Shown piece after piece: positions 18,502 to 27,362 of a DNA stretch of 64,000 nucleotides. This DNA is from Paenibacillus cellulositrophicus (GTDB lineage Bacteria > Bacillota > Bacilli > Paenibacillales > Paenibacillaceae): assembly GCF_009363095.1 (NCBI RefSeq), contig NZ_CP045295.1, forward strand, positions 3,219,501-3,283,500, read 5' to 3'. The translations under genes and the position numbers were made by a program. Position 1 is the first letter of the stretch; every line of letters begins with the position of its first letter. The notes beneath the pieces were generated by a model. That model saw only the letters and a list, made by a program, of their open reading frames with translations, was not told the DNA's origin and searched no databases.

Positions 18502-18544
18502 AATATTCATCACGTGAAAGTATACAGAAAACCGCTCTGATTAA

Positions 18545-18590
18545 ACTACACCCCTTGTTAGGCTTCGGCTAACAAGGGGTGTAGTTTTCT
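18545..18590. terminator. bidirectional terminator between the GNAT and kinase genes
   Basis: A perfect 17-base stem (ACTACACCCCTTGTTAG with its complement) surrounds a seven-base loop. TTTTCT follows on the plus strand and TTTAA on the minus strand. It lies between two convergent genes. Confidence 0.88.
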
Positions 18591-18608
18591 ATGGTCAAAA
18601 CCAAGGCT

Positions 18609-20039
18609 TCACTTGATCATCAGCCCCGGTTTTTCCGAGCCCGCGGGGTACAGCAGGACCCTTGTCCCCTGTGAATCGCTCTCGATCATCATGGACAGCC
18701 CCATTTCCCGCGTCAGGAAGCCGACGATCGCGAGGCCGATCCCGGCGCCCTTGCCGCCGGAAGACGACTGCATGCCCTGGCCGCGATCGGAAATGACAAT
18801 GGCCGTCCTGCCCCCGGCCGCCTCCGTAGCGATGCCGATATACAATCCGGAATGAGCGTGCCTAAGCACGTTCTGGAACAGATTGTCCAGAATCCGCCGG
18901 AACCACTGGATATCGACAAGCCACCACAGCGGCTCTTCCTGCAGCGAGACATCCACTTCAAAGCCTTCCTTTTCCCACAGCGGATACCAGGCGGCCGCGC
19001 TTTCCCTCACGATCCGGAGCACGTCCGCCTGCACCGGCTGCAGGGTGTATCTGCCGCTCGTCAGGAGATTATACGACAGCAGGTTATCGATCAGCCCGCC
19101 CAAATCACCGAGCTTGGCTTCGGTCAGCTTCAGCAGCTCCTGTCCCCGATCGGACAGGGGCTCTTTTTGCAGCGTATGGACATGGCCACGGATGACGGTC
19201 AGCGGTGTACGCAGGTCATGCGACAGGTTGGCGATCAGCCGCTTGCGCAGCTCCTCCTCTTCCCGTTCGCGCTTTAAACTTCGACCCAGCTTGGCCACCA
19301 TCCCGTTAAATGCGTTTTCCAGCTGTCCGATTTCATCCTCCCTTTTGACCTGGATCGGCTCCGGCAGTCCGTTCTGACCCTGCACCGTCATGGCATGCTG
19401 CAGGCTCAGCAGCCGCCTTCTCATGTTCACGAAGAACATCCATGAGACGGCGACAAAGGCCAAAAACATCAGTAGAATAAGTACATATACGAAGTAAAAC
19501 GTCCGGTCTGACACCGAGTCGCTGCGGGTGCTCTGCACTTCCTTCGGCACCTCGATGACCATAAACCCCTTGCCCAGAGACTCTGCATCCCCGATAAAAG
19601 CCACCACCGTAAACTTCCCGTAGGATTCCCGGTACTTCTTCATATAGGCCATCGCATCCGACGCGCTCCACTTCTTCGGAAGATCCAGCTTGCTGCCCCC
19701 CGGCTCCCTGAAGTTGCCCTGCCCGTCAACCCAGAACACGGCAGCCTTGTCGTACTCCTGGCTAAGCTTTTTTAGCCTGGCATCGATCTGCGCCGGGGTT
19801 TTGTCCTTCAGCTGCTGGGCTTCCTGATGCCACGTTCTCTCAAGACGCAAGCCTGCGTATGGATTCTCCTGCTCCGGCTCCGAGGGAAACAGCGGATCGA
19901 CGATATTCAAGTTGACGAGCTGATATCCGATCAGCGCCGCAGGAAACACCACCGGAATAAAAAGCAGCGCGATGACCATAATTAAAAGGTATCTCGACAG
20001 CAGCGAACCGCGGAACTTTCCGCTTCTGCCCGTCTTCAT
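18609..20039 (-). CDS. sensor histidine kinase
   Basis: The 476-residue kinase has membrane helices at about 16-42 and 181-204 and an extracellular domain of about 135 residues. HAMP spans 204-258. HisKA has H274 in NLSHDLRTPLTVIRGH, and the ATPase domain has DNLFQNVLRHAHSG, SDRGQGM and GAGIGLAIVGFL. Its ATG overlaps the regulator stop by four bases. Kinases of this form often sense cell-envelope stress or peptide antibiotics. The LanFEG-like exporter downstream supports that idea, which remains inference. Confidence 0.92.
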   Translation of the reverse strand: MKTGRSGKFRGSLLSRYLLIMVIALLFIPVVFPAALIGYQLVNLNIVDPLFPSEPEQENPYAGLRLERTWHQEAQQLKDKTPAQIDARLKKLSQEYDKAAVFWVDGQGNFREPGGSKLDLPKKWSASDAMAYMKKYRESYGKFTVVAFIGDAESLGKGFMVIEVPKEVQSTRSDSVSDRTFYFVYVLILLMFLAFVAVSWMFFVNMRRRLLSLQHAMTVQGQNGLPEPIQVKREDEIGQLENAFNGMVAKLGRSLKREREEEELRKRLIANLSHDLRTPLTVIRGHVHTLQKEPLSDRGQELLKLTEAKLGDLGGLIDNLLSYNLLTSGRYTLQPVQADVLRIVRESAAAWYPLWEKEGFEVDVSLQEEPLWWLVDIQWFRRILDNLFQNVLRHAHSGLYIGIATEAAGGRTAIVISDRGQGMQSSSGGKGAGIGLAIVGFLTREMGLSMMIESDSQGTRVLLYPAGSEKPGLMIK

Positions 20040-20710
20040 GCCTTGATGCGGTAGCCGACACCGCGGATCGTTTCAATGATTTCGGGCGAGGCCGGGTCAC
20101 GTTCCAGCTTCTCGCGGAGATAACGGATGTGCACCATCAGCGTTTTGTCTCCGTCGAAATAAGGCTCGCCCCACACGCCCTCATAGATCTGCTCTTTGGT
20201 CAGGATCTGGCCCAAATGCCGGAGCATAAACTTGAAAATTTGATACTGCTTGCCGGTCAGGATGATCTCTTCCCCGGTCTCGCGGTTCACGATCCGGTTC
20301 TCCCGCTCGTATACCGACAAGTGCTTCAGTTCCAGCACATCGGACGCGACCGATCCCGACCGGCGGAGCAGCACTTCGATGCGGGCCGCCAGCTCGTCGG
20401 GGTGAAAAGGCTTCGTGAGGTAATCGTCGGCAAACTGCAGCCCTTCCAGCTTGTCGTCGATGGACGTCCGCGCGGACAGCATCAGAATCGGCAGCTCCGG
20501 GTACGCCTTCTTCAGCCTTTGTCCCACCGTAAATCCGTCCAGGCCCGGCAGCATGACATCGAGAATAACCAGCTTGCAGTTGGCCGCAAGCTCCGCGGCC
20601 CTTTCGCCGCTGCGCTGCCATTCCACCTGATATCCGCGTTCAGCCAGGTCCCGGCAGACCCATTCGCCGATCTCGGCGTCGTCTTCGATATATAACAATG
20701 ATACGTTCAA
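20036..20710 (-). CDS. OmpR/PhoB family response regulator
   Basis: The 224-residue regulator has a receiver domain with phospho-acceptor D51 (KLVILDVMLPGLDGF), T/S switch ILMLSART and K in YLTKPF. The winged-helix DNA-binding domain covers 125-224 (LTGKQYQIFKFMLRHLGQILTKEQIYEGVWG ... VHIRYLREKLERD). It is translationally coupled to the kinase gene downstream. The upstream gap of about 290 bases is shared with the divergent GH13 gene. Confidence 0.93.
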   Translation of the reverse strand: MNVSLLYIEDDAEIGEWVCRDLAERGYQVEWQRSGERAAELAANCKLVILDVMLPGLDGFTVGQRLKKAYPELPILMLSARTSIDDKLEGLQFADDYLTKPFHPDELAARIEVLLRRSGSVASDVLELKHLSVYERENRIVNRETGEEIILTGKQYQIFKFMLRHLGQILTKEQIYEGVWGEPYFDGDKTLMVHIRYLREKLERDPASPEIIETIRGVGYRIKA

Positions 20711-20829
20711 TGATATCGTTCCTTTCTGTCTGTTTCAGGCATAAGCATCCAAGGTAATTTCAATGTGATTATACCTTATTTCGCTGGAAGAGGAGGAGCG
20801 TTCACTGATCGGCCGCACAATTTTGCAGG

Positions 20830-20858
20830 TTGAAGCCCAGAAGGAATCATGCTATATT
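20830..20858 (+). promoter_or_regulatory. promoter of the GH13 gene
   Basis: TTGAAG (20830-20835) and TATATT (20853-20858) are 17 bases apart, and TGC just upstream of the -10 gives an extended -10. The transcript would start near 20865, leaving a leader of about 135 bases before the start codon. Confidence 0.7.
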
Positions 20859-20934
20859 TTAGCTACCTGAGCACGGACGTTTCCTTAACCGATGTTCTCA
20901 GCATTCTAATTTAAAGGCTATGTTACCCTAAATG

Positions 20935-20986
20935 AAGGTACAACCTCGGGCTGAAGTATGTGGACCCTGGTTGTGCCTTTTTTGCG
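20935..20986 (+). terminator. terminator-like hairpin inside the GH13 leader
   Basis: AAGGTACAACC (20935-20945) pairs with GGTTGTGCCTT (20969-20979), with one G-U pair, and TTTTTT follows. The structure ends only a few bases before the AGGAGG ribosome binding site at 20989. It lies after a good promoter and before the gene, so it may act as an attenuator. It could instead end a small untranslated RNA. Confidence 0.6.
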
Positions 20987-21002
20987 TGAGGAGGAAAATG
21001 AG

Positions 21003-22748
21003 ATGCTGCTGGAAGCTGTGTACCACCGCCCCAAACTTAACTGGTGTTATGCCTATGACGGACATACCATCCACCTGAGAATCCGCACCAAACGAGACGA
21101 CGTGACCTCGGTATCGGCCATGGCCGGCGACAAGTACATTTGGGATGAGTCGATGGAGTATATCCCGATGATCAAGCTGGTTTCCGACGAACTGTTTGAT
21201 TACTGGGAATGCGAAGTGACGCCTCCCTACCGCCGGCTGAAATACGGATTTCTGCTCGAGGACGGCAAGGAAAAGTACTGGATGACCGAATACGATTTCC
21301 TTCCGGAGCCGCCAAAGACGCCGGACCGTTTGTTCGAGTATCCTTTCATCAATCCGGTCGATATTTTCACTGTGCCGGCATGGGTGAAGGACGCGGTCTT
21401 TTATCAAATTTTCCCTGAGCGCTTCGCAAACGGCGATCCGTCGCTGGATCCGAAAGGAACGCTGCCCTGGGGCGGCGAGCCTGAGCGGGACAACTTCTTC
21501 GGCGGGGATCTGCAGGGGGTGCTTGACCACCTGGATCATTTAAGCGAGCTGGGCATCAATGCGATTTATTTTACGCCGATTTTCAAGGCGACGACCAACC
21601 ATAAATACGATACCGAGGATTACTTAACGATCGACCCCCAATTCGGGGATATGGAGCTGCTGAAGAAGGCCGTGGCCGCCTGCCACGAGCGGGGCATCCG
21701 CGTGCTGCTGGATGCGGTGTTCAACCACTCCGGCCGGACGTTCGCCCCTTTCCTGGACCTTCGGGAAAAAGGAGAGCAGTCGCGCTATAAAGACTGGTTC
21801 CACATCCGCAAGTTCCCAATCGGCGTGGAAGACGGCGTACCGAGCTACGACACGTTTGCTTTTGAACCGCTCATGCCGAAATTGAATACCGAAAACCCTG
21901 AAGTGAAGGAATACCTCCTGAAGGTCGCGGAGTACTGGATCAAGGAAGCCGACATCGACGGCTGGCGCCTGGACGTGGCTAACGAGGTCGACCATCAGTT
22001 CTGGCGCGAGTTCCGCCAGGTCGTAAAACAGGCTAAACCGGACGCCTATATTCTCGGCGAAATCTGGCACGAGTCCTCACCTTGGCTGCAGGGAGACCAG
22101 TTCGACGCCGTCATGAACTATCCGTTCACCAACGCGGCGCTCGACTTCTTCGTCGATGGAATTACGGACGCCGAAGGATTCGCCAATGCGATCGGCAAGC
22201 AGCTCTCCCGCTATCCGCGCCAGGCGAACGAAGTGGCGTTCAACCTGCTGGACAGCCATGATACGCCGCGCCTGCTGACCAAATGCAAAGGGAACAAAGA
22301 TAAAATGAAGCTGGCCGCCCAGTTCCAGTTCACGTTCCCCGGAACCCCGTGCATTTTCTACGGGGATGAGGTCGGCCTCAGCGGCGGTCAGGACCCGGAA
22401 TGCCGCCAGTGCATGCAGTGGGATTCCGCCAAGCAGGACCAGGACCTGCTGGCGTTCTATAAGGACCTGATCGCTCTGCGCCATCAGTACGGCGCGCTCC
22501 GCACCGGAAGACTGACGTTCCTGTCCGCGGAGGAAGGAAGCACGCAGCTGGCTTACTCCCGCGAGGACGAGAACGACAAGATCGTCATTCTCATGAACAA
22601 TTCGGCCCAAGAGGACACCCTCACGGTCGACGTGGAGGAATCAAGCTGGACGGATATTCGCACAGGCCAAACCGCGTCTGCCCGCCAGGGCAAGCTTGAA
22701 GTAAAGCTGCCGGCATACGGCTGCGCCATGCTTAAAGCGGACAAATAA
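21003..22748 (+). CDS. neopullulanase/cyclomaltodextrinase-type glycoside hydrolase, GH13
   Basis: The ATG at 21003 lies eight bases after AGGAGG; the upstream ATG at 20958 falls inside the leader hairpin and is rejected. The 581-residue cytosolic enzyme has an N-terminal beta-sandwich domain (1-125), as in GH13_20 maltogenic enzymes. The barrel follows with DAVFNHSG (237-244), D324 nucleophile in DGWRLDVANEVDH, E353 acid in LGEIWHE and D420 in LLDSHD. It should open cyclodextrins or pullulan and trim maltodextrins inside the cell. It fits functionally with the maltodextrin regulon at 43-54 kb, although it lies 20 kb away. Confidence 0.92.
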   Translation: MLLEAVYHRPKLNWCYAYDGHTIHLRIRTKRDDVTSVSAMAGDKYIWDESMEYIPMIKLVSDELFDYWECEVTPPYRRLKYGFLLEDGKEKYWMTEYDFLPEPPKTPDRLFEYPFINPVDIFTVPAWVKDAVFYQIFPERFANGDPSLDPKGTLPWGGEPERDNFFGGDLQGVLDHLDHLSELGINAIYFTPIFKATTNHKYDTEDYLTIDPQFGDMELLKKAVAACHERGIRVLLDAVFNHSGRTFAPFLDLREKGEQSRYKDWFHIRKFPIGVEDGVPSYDTFAFEPLMPKLNTENPEVKEYLLKVAEYWIKEADIDGWRLDVANEVDHQFWREFRQVVKQAKPDAYILGEIWHESSPWLQGDQFDAVMNYPFTNAALDFFVDGITDAEGFANAIGKQLSRYPRQANEVAFNLLDSHDTPRLLTKCKGNKDKMKLAAQFQFTFPGTPCIFYGDEVGLSGGQDPECRQCMQWDSAKQDQDLLAFYKDLIALRHQYGALRTGRLTFLSAEEGSTQLAYSREDENDKIVILMNNSAQEDTLTVDVEESSWTDIRTGQTASARQGKLEVKLPAYGCAMLKADK

Positions 22749-22753
22749 GAAGC

Positions 22754-22792
22754 AAGGGCCCCCAGGTTTCGTACCTGGGGGCCCTTATTTTT
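22754..22792 (+). terminator. intrinsic terminator of the GH13 gene
   Basis: A perfect 14-base stem (AAGGGCCCCCAGGT with its complement) has a five-base loop and is followed by ATTTTTC on the plus strand. It lies 6 bases after the stop codon and also separates the convergent exporter operon. Confidence 0.92.
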
Positions 22793-22808
22793 CTCCATAT
22801 GCTTAGTT

Positions 22809-23960
22809 TTACACAAAGTTACGCGTATCGTTATTTCTGCCGAACTTGTAGGTCGCGATGAGGAAAAATACCACCGCGAAGGCAAACAGGATCGACAGGT
22901 TAAACCATACGCCGGCGAAGCCTTCGCCGGACTGCAGCTTCTCGATCGACTGCAGCACCCAGTTCTGGGGCAGGAAGTCGGACACCCGGCGGATTGCATC
23001 CGGCATGATGCTGATCGGGAAGAAGCAGCCGGAGAGCAGGCAGGTCGGCGTAACGATCAGGTTCGAAAGTGCGCCGGCCATGGCGGTGCTCTTCGAGAAG
23101 GCCACAATCACCAGGGAGATGCTCACCGATACCAAGGAGAACAGCAGCAGGATGCCGAACATCTGCGCCACCGGCATGCCCGGATCGATCCGGAACACGA
23201 CGCGCATGAAGAACAGGACGATCACGATCTGCGCCAGCATGACGATCAGATTCATCAAGATGTTGGCCATGACGTACGTCCTGGCGTTAATCGGCGAAGA
23301 CAGCACCCGGAAGTACGTTCGGTTCTCCCGGTTTTTCAGAATGAGCTCCGACAAGCTCACTGCCGAGGTCATCATAAACATCAGCAGAAAGCCGATGGAC
23401 TGGTAGGACATCTCCTTCGTGGTCGACGTGTCATTGACAGACTCGGAGGTGACCTTGAAGTCCGCCGAACGGTAGCGGTCATACAGCTGCTGGAACTTCG
23501 CGTCGTTCCCGGCCGAAATTCTGCCCATGGCCGCCACGTTGTCGATATATCCGTACAGCATAGATTTCATATACGCCGTTACCTGGGCGCCCTTCACCGA
23601 CTGAATCGCGATATGGTCCGGGCTGCCGCTCCGAACGCTCTCCGAGTAGCCGGACTCGATGATCAGCCCGCTGTCGAGATCGCTTGCGGCAAGCTGATCC
23701 TGCAGCTCCTGCTGCGTCACGTTCACGACCTTGACATGGTCCAGACCTTGAACAAACTGAACCGTATCGGCTGCGATGGTTTGCCCGTCATCCCCGTTGA
23801 CTACGCCTACCCGAAGCTCCGTTGCTCCCTGCGATCCATAGAGCAGCAGGGAAGCCAAGATGCCGGCGATCGGCAGCCCGAAGTACAGAATCATCGTGCT
23901 GCGTTTGCGAAATGTGGCCCGGAGTGTCCGGATCACCAAAAACCAGATATCCTTCCACAT
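22809..23960 (-). CDS. ABC-2 type permease of an LnrN-like exporter
   Basis: The 383-residue protein has one N-terminal membrane helix, a large extracellular domain (about 45-200) and five more helices at the C-terminus, the layout of YhfE/LnrMN-type ABC-2 permeases. The ATG at 23960 comes two bases after the previous stop and eight bases after GGGAGGG. It is the last gene of a unit with a second permease and an ATPase. In Bacillus subtilis, LnrLMN removes linearmycin-class polyenes from the membrane. The same gene set here suggests a similar role, but the drug is unknown. Confidence 0.87.
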   Translation of the reverse strand: MWKDIWFLVIRTLRATFRKRSTMILYFGLPIAGILASLLLYGSQGATELRVGVVNGDDGQTIAADTVQFVQGLDHVKVVNVTQQELQDQLAASDLDSGLIIESGYSESVRSGSPDHIAIQSVKGAQVTAYMKSMLYGYIDNVAAMGRISAGNDAKFQQLYDRYRSADFKVTSESVNDTSTTKEMSYQSIGFLLMFMMTSAVSLSELILKNRENRTYFRVLSSPINARTYVMANILMNLIVMLAQIVIVLFFMRVVFRIDPGMPVAQMFGILLLFSLVSVSISLVIVAFSKSTAMAGALSNLIVTPTCLLSGCFFPISIMPDAIRRVSDFLPQNWVLQSIEKLQSGEGFAGVWFNLSILFAFAVVFFLIATYKFGRNNDTRNFV

Positions 23961-23961
23961 G

Positions 23962-25089
23962 TTACAATCCCTCCCTGCGTCTCATGACGGCAATGGATGC
24001 GCCCAGAAACAGTATGGCAAACCCGATATACAGTCCCACCGCCGGCCAGGCAGCGGATACGTCGTTTCCATAAATCACCTGGGTCAATCCATGATTTCCC
24101 CAGCGGATCGGAGACAGATTCACGAGAAATCCCATAATGCCTCCCCCGGCTTCGTCCCCGATCGGAAAGTACGCTCCCCCAAAGAAGGACATCAGCTGAA
24201 CGATCAGAGAGATAATGCCCCGCGATGCGCTGCCTTTGAGCAGATAACTGAAGGCAAGGCCCAGGCTCAGCGCCATGATGACTTCCGACAGCAGCACGAT
24301 CAGGACGATGCCCATATGCTCTCCCCAATACGCCTTGAAGACGTACTTGCTGAAGACGATAATGACGATCACGAACAGAAAGTTGGTCACGATGCCGCCC
24401 AGCACCTTGCCGGCAAATATCTCGCTTTTGCGTACCGGCGCCGTCACCAGCCGCACCGCCGTTCCGCGCCCGATCTCTCTTTGGATCAGCCCCCCGGCCG
24501 GCATGGCCGCCCACAGGCCAACCATTACCGTCAGGGCCAGCGCGTAGTAATCGATCGACCCCGGCGTCCGGTTCGCGTTGATCGACAGTTCCTTGATGTA
24601 ATCTGACCCGGCTCCGCCAGCAAACACCGCCTGAACCTGTGCAGGCTCGGTCTGCGCAACCGCCGCAGCCGCATTGTACTTATCGGCAAAGGACGTCAGC
24701 ATCCCTTGCACAATATTGCTCTCAATCGTACTGCGGCTGCTGCCGTAGAGGGAAATCCCCTGCCCGCTCAGCTCCACATAATCCACGTAGCGGTTGTTCT
24801 CCACTTCGGTACGGCCGTTCTTCCCCGCCGGGAGCGAATCGAACGTGATCCCCGACTTTCCGGCCTCCTTGGTAAAGGCAGCAAACGCTTCGGACAGCTG
24901 TCCTCCTCCGGTGGTGTCCTTCACGACCACCTTCAGGTCACCGACGCTCAAGTCGCCGCTGAATGCGTTCGTCAGAGCAAGGCCTAGAATCAGCATCAGA
25001 ATGATCGGAAAGCCAAGCATAAAAATCAGTGTGCGCCGATCCCGGAAATCCTGTTTGATTTCTTTAAATGCAATCGATAAAATATTCAC
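23962..25089 (-). CDS. ABC-2 type permease of an LnrM-like exporter
   Basis: The 375-residue permease has the same plan as the next gene: one N-terminal helix, an extracellular domain to about residue 180, then five helices. The motif PAGGLIQREIGRGTAVRLVTAPVRKSEIFAGKV marks the cytosolic coupling region. The start is GTG at 25089, eight bases after GGAGG. It follows the ATPase gene by 28 bases. The two permeases likely form a heterodimer. Confidence 0.88.
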   Translation of the reverse strand: MNILSIAFKEIKQDFRDRRTLIFMLGFPIILMLILGLALTNAFSGDLSVGDLKVVVKDTTGGGQLSEAFAAFTKEAGKSGITFDSLPAGKNGRTEVENNRYVDYVELSGQGISLYGSSRSTIESNIVQGMLTSFADKYNAAAAVAQTEPAQVQAVFAGGAGSDYIKELSINANRTPGSIDYYALALTVMVGLWAAMPAGGLIQREIGRGTAVRLVTAPVRKSEIFAGKVLGGIVTNFLFVIVIIVFSKYVFKAYWGEHMGIVLIVLLSEVIMALSLGLAFSYLLKGSASRGIISLIVQLMSFFGGAYFPIGDEAGGGIMGFLVNLSPIRWGNHGLTQVIYGNDVSAAWPAVGLYIGFAILFLGASIAVMRRREGL

Positions 25090-25117
25090 CTCATGAACCT
25101 CCTCCCCGCTTAAGCGA

Positions 25118-26053
25118 TTAATCCCGTAAATTTCTTCCGGTCAAGGTCAGAAACACCGTCTCCAGATTGGGCTCCTTTTCTTCCACCGAGCGGATTTCCA
25201 TCCCGTCATCCATGAGCTGCTTCAGGATCCGGTTCAGGTTGTCGACCGCCGCGTCGCTGTGAATCCGGATCACATTCTCTTCCTGCAGCACCGTCCGCAC
25301 GCCCGGAATCGCTTTGAGCACCCCTGCCGCCGCAGGCTGCGCCGATTTCACTTCGATGCGGATGTCTTTCACGTCGGTAATCGTTGACTTCAGCTGCTCC
25401 TTCGTGCCCTCGGCGATGATTTTGCCATGATCTACAATGGCGATCCGCGAGCAGATTTCCTCGACTTCTTCCATATAGTGACTCGTATAAATAATCGTGC
25501 AGCCCGATTCATTCAAATTCCGCACCGAGGTCAGGATATAGTTCCGCGACTGGGGATCGATGCCGACCGTCGGCTCATCCATAATAATAAGCTTCGGCTT
25601 ATGAGCGATCGCGCAGGCGATGTTCAAGCGCCGCTTCATCCCGCCTGAGAAGTTCTTCGGCAGGCTCTTCGCCTTGTCGCTGAGGCCGACAAATTCGAGC
25701 GCTTCTTCCGTCCGTTCTTTGAGCTGGGTGCCGCGCAGACCGTACAATCCGGCAAAGAAGCTCACGTTCTCATAGGCTGTCATATCTTCATAGATCGCCA
25801 GATCCTGCGGCACGATGCCCAGGTTCAGCTTGGCGAACCGGCTCTGCTTCGTGATGTCACGGTCCAAAATCCGGATTTCCCCGCTGCTCGGGCGCAGCAG
25901 TGACGATACCATATTGATTGTTGTGCTTTTGCCGGCGCCGTTGGCCCCGAGAAAGCCGAAGATTTCCCCTTCCCTTACCGTCAGCGACATATTGTCCACG
26001 GCGACGAATTCGCCGAATTTTTTGGTCAGCCCCCGAATATCGAGCACGTTCAT
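25118..26053 (-). CDS. ABC transporter ATP-binding protein of an LnrL-like exporter
   Basis: The 311-residue ATPase has Walker A GANGAGKST, signature NFSGGMKRRLNIA, Walker B LIIMDEPTVGIDPQ and the switch His in YTSHYMEEVEEI. A C-terminal extension of about 90 residues follows, as in drug-exporter ATPases of the DrrA class. The ATG at 26053 follows GGAGTGGGATGAA, a modest site. A terminator-like hairpin separates it from the upstream kinase gene, so regulator and exporter genes may be transcribed at different levels. Confidence 0.92.
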   Translation of the reverse strand: MNVLDIRGLTKKFGEFVAVDNMSLTVREGEIFGFLGANGAGKSTTINMVSSLLRPSSGEIRILDRDITKQSRFAKLNLGIVPQDLAIYEDMTAYENVSFFAGLYGLRGTQLKERTEEALEFVGLSDKAKSLPKNFSGGMKRRLNIACAIAHKPKLIIMDEPTVGIDPQSRNYILTSVRNLNESGCTIIYTSHYMEEVEEICSRIAIVDHGKIIAEGTKEQLKSTITDVKDIRIEVKSAQPAAAGVLKAIPGVRTVLQEENVIRIHSDAAVDNLNRILKQLMDDGMEIRSVEEKEPNLETVFLTLTGRNLRD

Positions 26054-26143
26054 TTCATCCCACTCCGTTTCGTTGTCCTTTTAACAGATCGACAGGGCGG
26101 CATGCATCTCGCCCGCTCCATCTGTCTTGATGCTCTTATCTTA

Positions 26144-26185
26144 ATAAAAAAGGATGACCTTATGTCAGTGCATAAGTTCATCCTT
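26144..26185 (-). terminator. intrinsic terminator between kinase and exporter genes
   Basis: On the minus strand AAGGATGAACTTATG pairs with CATAAGGTCATCCTT (one mismatch) around CACTGA and is followed by TTTTTATTAA. It would stop or reduce transcription coming from the two-component genes before the exporter genes. Confidence 0.88.
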
Positions 26186-26243
26186 GATCCATGAGAAAAT
26201 TCATGTCTTTGCCGTGGGGGCATGACCTGTCATATGAGATTTA

Positions 26244-27350
26244 TCATTCCCTGCCGTACGGAATCAGCGTGGTGACCGTGAAGCCCTGGGAGCCGTCGGC
26301 GATGACCGTCCCGTTCACGGATGCCGTCCGCTCTTCCATGCCGATCAGGCCCAGACCTTTAACGATCTTGGACGAGCCCTGGCCGTTATCGGAGACGACC
26401 GCTTTGATGAAGCGGTTCAGCACGCGGATTTCCACATGCGCCGACGTAGCCCCGGAATACTTGGCGCTGTTGGTCAGCGCCTCGGTCACATTTTCATAGA
26501 TGATCTTCCATTGGAGAGGGGTGATGATTTCCATGTTCCCGTCATGAACGACAGAGGTCATCATCCCCGTTTTGCCGCTAAAGGCTTCAACCGCCGTTTT
26601 CAGGCGGCTCAGTCCGAGCTGTTCCACCGGGGGTTTGTTATTCTTTAGCGTAACACGGATTTCCTCGATGGCCTCCTTCGAGATGCCGATGGCGTTCTGA
26701 AGGAGACTCTCTGCGGTATGGGGGTCGCTGTGCAGCAGCCGCTTGGTGGCCTCCATTTGGATCAGGGCCCCGGTCATGGCATGCCCGATCCCGTCATGAA
26801 TCTGCTGGGTAAGCCGGCTGCGTTCCTCCAGCTTGACCATATATTCCGAGGCCCTGGCGAAGTCCCTGTTTTCGTTCAAGCTCCGGGCCAGCCGGTGCAT
26901 ATCCTTGCGTATTAGCTCGTTTTCGTCTTCCTGGCGGACGATCCTGCCCATATACTGCCGGACCAGCACATAATTGAAATAGCTCAGCGCGGCCACGAAC
27001 ATATACAGAACCATCATCGAATCCCGCAGGAAGATCAGCGGAATGAGGATGACGAGGAGAACGACCCCGTTCTTCCGGGGATAAAAGGTGGCCAGCTCAT
27101 AACACCCGAAGGGCAGCAGCAGCGTGAAAAAGGGATGATACACCGCGCAGCCGATCAAAAACAGCTCGATCAGCACGATGGCGCCCTGCTTCAGCCGGCT
27201 GCCCTTCACGATATGGAGCATCAGATTCAGCGCCGAGTAAATGAGAAACAGCAGCACGATCCACGGGTCCGGTTGGGCTGCTGTAAAATAGGTGGCGATC
27301 ACGACAAAGAGCAGCAGTATCGTTTTGTTGCCGACAGTCCACAGTTCCAT
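26244..27350 (-). CDS. sensor histidine kinase, NarL-partner class (LnrJ/DesK-like)
   Basis: The 368-residue kinase has an N-terminal membrane domain of about five helices (8-130) with almost no extracellular loops, so it probably senses within the membrane. The HisKA_3 motif is LTQQIHDGIGHAMTGALIQ, with H185. The ATPase domain ends in SDNGQGSSKIVKGLGLIGMEER. It lies 12 bases after the response regulator gene. This is the kinase class that governs polyene exporters (LnrJ) and membrane fluidity (DesK). Confidence 0.92.
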   Translation of the reverse strand: MELWTVGNKTILLLFVVIATYFTAAQPDPWIVLLFLIYSALNLMLHIVKGSRLKQGAIVLIELFLIGCAVYHPFFTLLLPFGCYELATFYPRKNGVVLLVILIPLIFLRDSMMVLYMFVAALSYFNYVLVRQYMGRIVRQEDENELIRKDMHRLARSLNENRDFARASEYMVKLEERSRLTQQIHDGIGHAMTGALIQMEATKRLLHSDPHTAESLLQNAIGISKEAIEEIRVTLKNNKPPVEQLGLSRLKTAVEAFSGKTGMMTSVVHDGNMEIITPLQWKIIYENVTEALTNSAKYSGATSAHVEIRVLNRFIKAVVSDNGQGSSKIVKGLGLIGMEERTASVNGTVIADGSQGFTVTTLIPYGRE

Positions 27351-27362
27351 ACAATCCGCCGC

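Noticed and set aside
20866..20986. T-box or known riboswitch in the GH13 leader
   Set aside because: The terminator is present, but I find no specifier loop, no T-box core (TGG pairing bulge) and no match to a recognised aptamer.
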